5,184 bases of DNA from Nitrospirota bacterium (lineage in GTDB: Bacteria > Patescibacteriota > Gracilibacteria > UBA1369 > LOWO2-01-FULL-3). Below the pieces are notes generated by a model that was given only the letters and a program-made list of their open reading frames with translations, ran no database searches and was not told the origin of the DNA. The position numbers were made by a program, and so were the translations under genes. Shown one piece after another: positions 4,984-5,184 of this stretch; position 1 is the stretch's first letter, and each line of letters starts with the position of its first letter. Where the stretch lies: positions 1 through 5,184 of the forward strand of contig JAACEU010000053.1 in assembly GCA_011682355.1 (NCBI GenBank), given 5' to 3'.

Positions 4984-5184
4984 CCTAAAACTTTCTTTAA
5001 TAACGCCATCCGCACATAAACACCATTTTCCACTTGATCGAAATATTTTGCACGAGAATCCGAATCTACCTCCACGCTCACCTCATCCACCCTCGGCAAC
5101 GGATTCAAAAGCACAGCATCTTCCTTCGCCCCATTCATCATAGCCTCATCAATAACCAAAGCACCTCTATATTTCTCCGCTTCC
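4980..5184 (-). CDS. pyrB: Aspartate carbamoyltransferase catalytic chain, C-terminal 67 residues
   Basis: PyrB joins carbamoyl phosphate and aspartate, the first committed step of UMP synthesis. Only the C-terminal 67 residues are inside the window; the 5' part lies beyond the right edge. Family landmarks are PLPRVDEVSVEVDSDSRAKY (visible residues 28-47) and then ENGVYVRMALLKKVLG at the C-terminus, close to the E. coli and CAD-domain ends. The family's HPLPR is NPLPR here: the usual histidine (E. coli His265), just before the substrate-binding Pro-Leu loop, is asparagine. The gene stops with TGA exactly where the family usually ends, showing that TGA is a stop in this organism. The stop overlaps the pyrC ATG by 4 bases. 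Whether a regulatory pyrI exists cannot be judged from this window. Confidence 0.93.
   Translation of the reverse strand, partial: EAEKYRGALVIDEAMMNGAKEDAVLLNPLPRVDEVSVEVDSDSRAKYFDQVENGVYVRMALLKKVLG

Overview
The window is a bacterial de novo pyrimidine (UMP) biosynthesis operon on the minus strand, transcribed from right to left. The order is pyrB (3' end only), pyrC, a lipoprotein gene, pyrD, a small membrane-protein gene, pyrK and pyrE. Gaps between genes are 5 to 22 bases, and pyrB and pyrC overlap by 4 bases (ATGA), so one transcript is likely. Left of pyrE lies a 110-base intergenic stretch with a good promoter and a perfect palindrome at the expected transcription start. It drives the start of an unrecognised gene that runs off the left edge.

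The enzymes form a nearly continuous pathway. PyrB makes carbamoyl-aspartate and PyrC closes the ring to dihydroorotate. The PyrD/PyrK pair (class 1B type) oxidises dihydroorotate to orotate through FMN, FAD and a [2Fe-2S] cluster. PyrE adds phosphoribose to give OMP. OMP decarboxylase (pyrF) and carbamoyl-phosphate synthase are not in the window. Two non-enzymatic genes sit among them: an acidic secreted lipoprotein (between pyrC and pyrD) and an 80-residue single-pass membrane protein (between pyrD and pyrK).

The most unusual feature is a set of short GC-rich (about 73-79%) repeat-like insertions inside otherwise AT-rich genes. One is in pyrD (around 2767-2792) and one in pyrC (around 4456-4494). 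They share the 13-base word gtcgaagatcccg and the 11-base word ccctggcggcg, yet are read in different frames in the two proteins. A third, partly related element (around 4866-4894) is near the 5' end of pyrC. All keep the frame open and appear to add residues at positions where the families normally have short loops. This resembles the protein-coding palindromic elements known in Rickettsia, but I cannot assign these to any named family.

Organism: a bacterium (lipobox signal peptide) with AT-rich DNA and no clear Shine-Dalgarno sequences. TGA is a normal stop, because pyrB ends with TGA at the expected family C-terminus, which argues against recoded groups such as Gracilibacteria/Absconditabacteria and mycoplasmas. 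PyrK and PyrD look closer to archaeal/deep-branching forms than to the Bacillus type. A Patescibacteria (CPR) lineage such as Peregrinibacteria would fit, but this is a low-to-moderate confidence inference.
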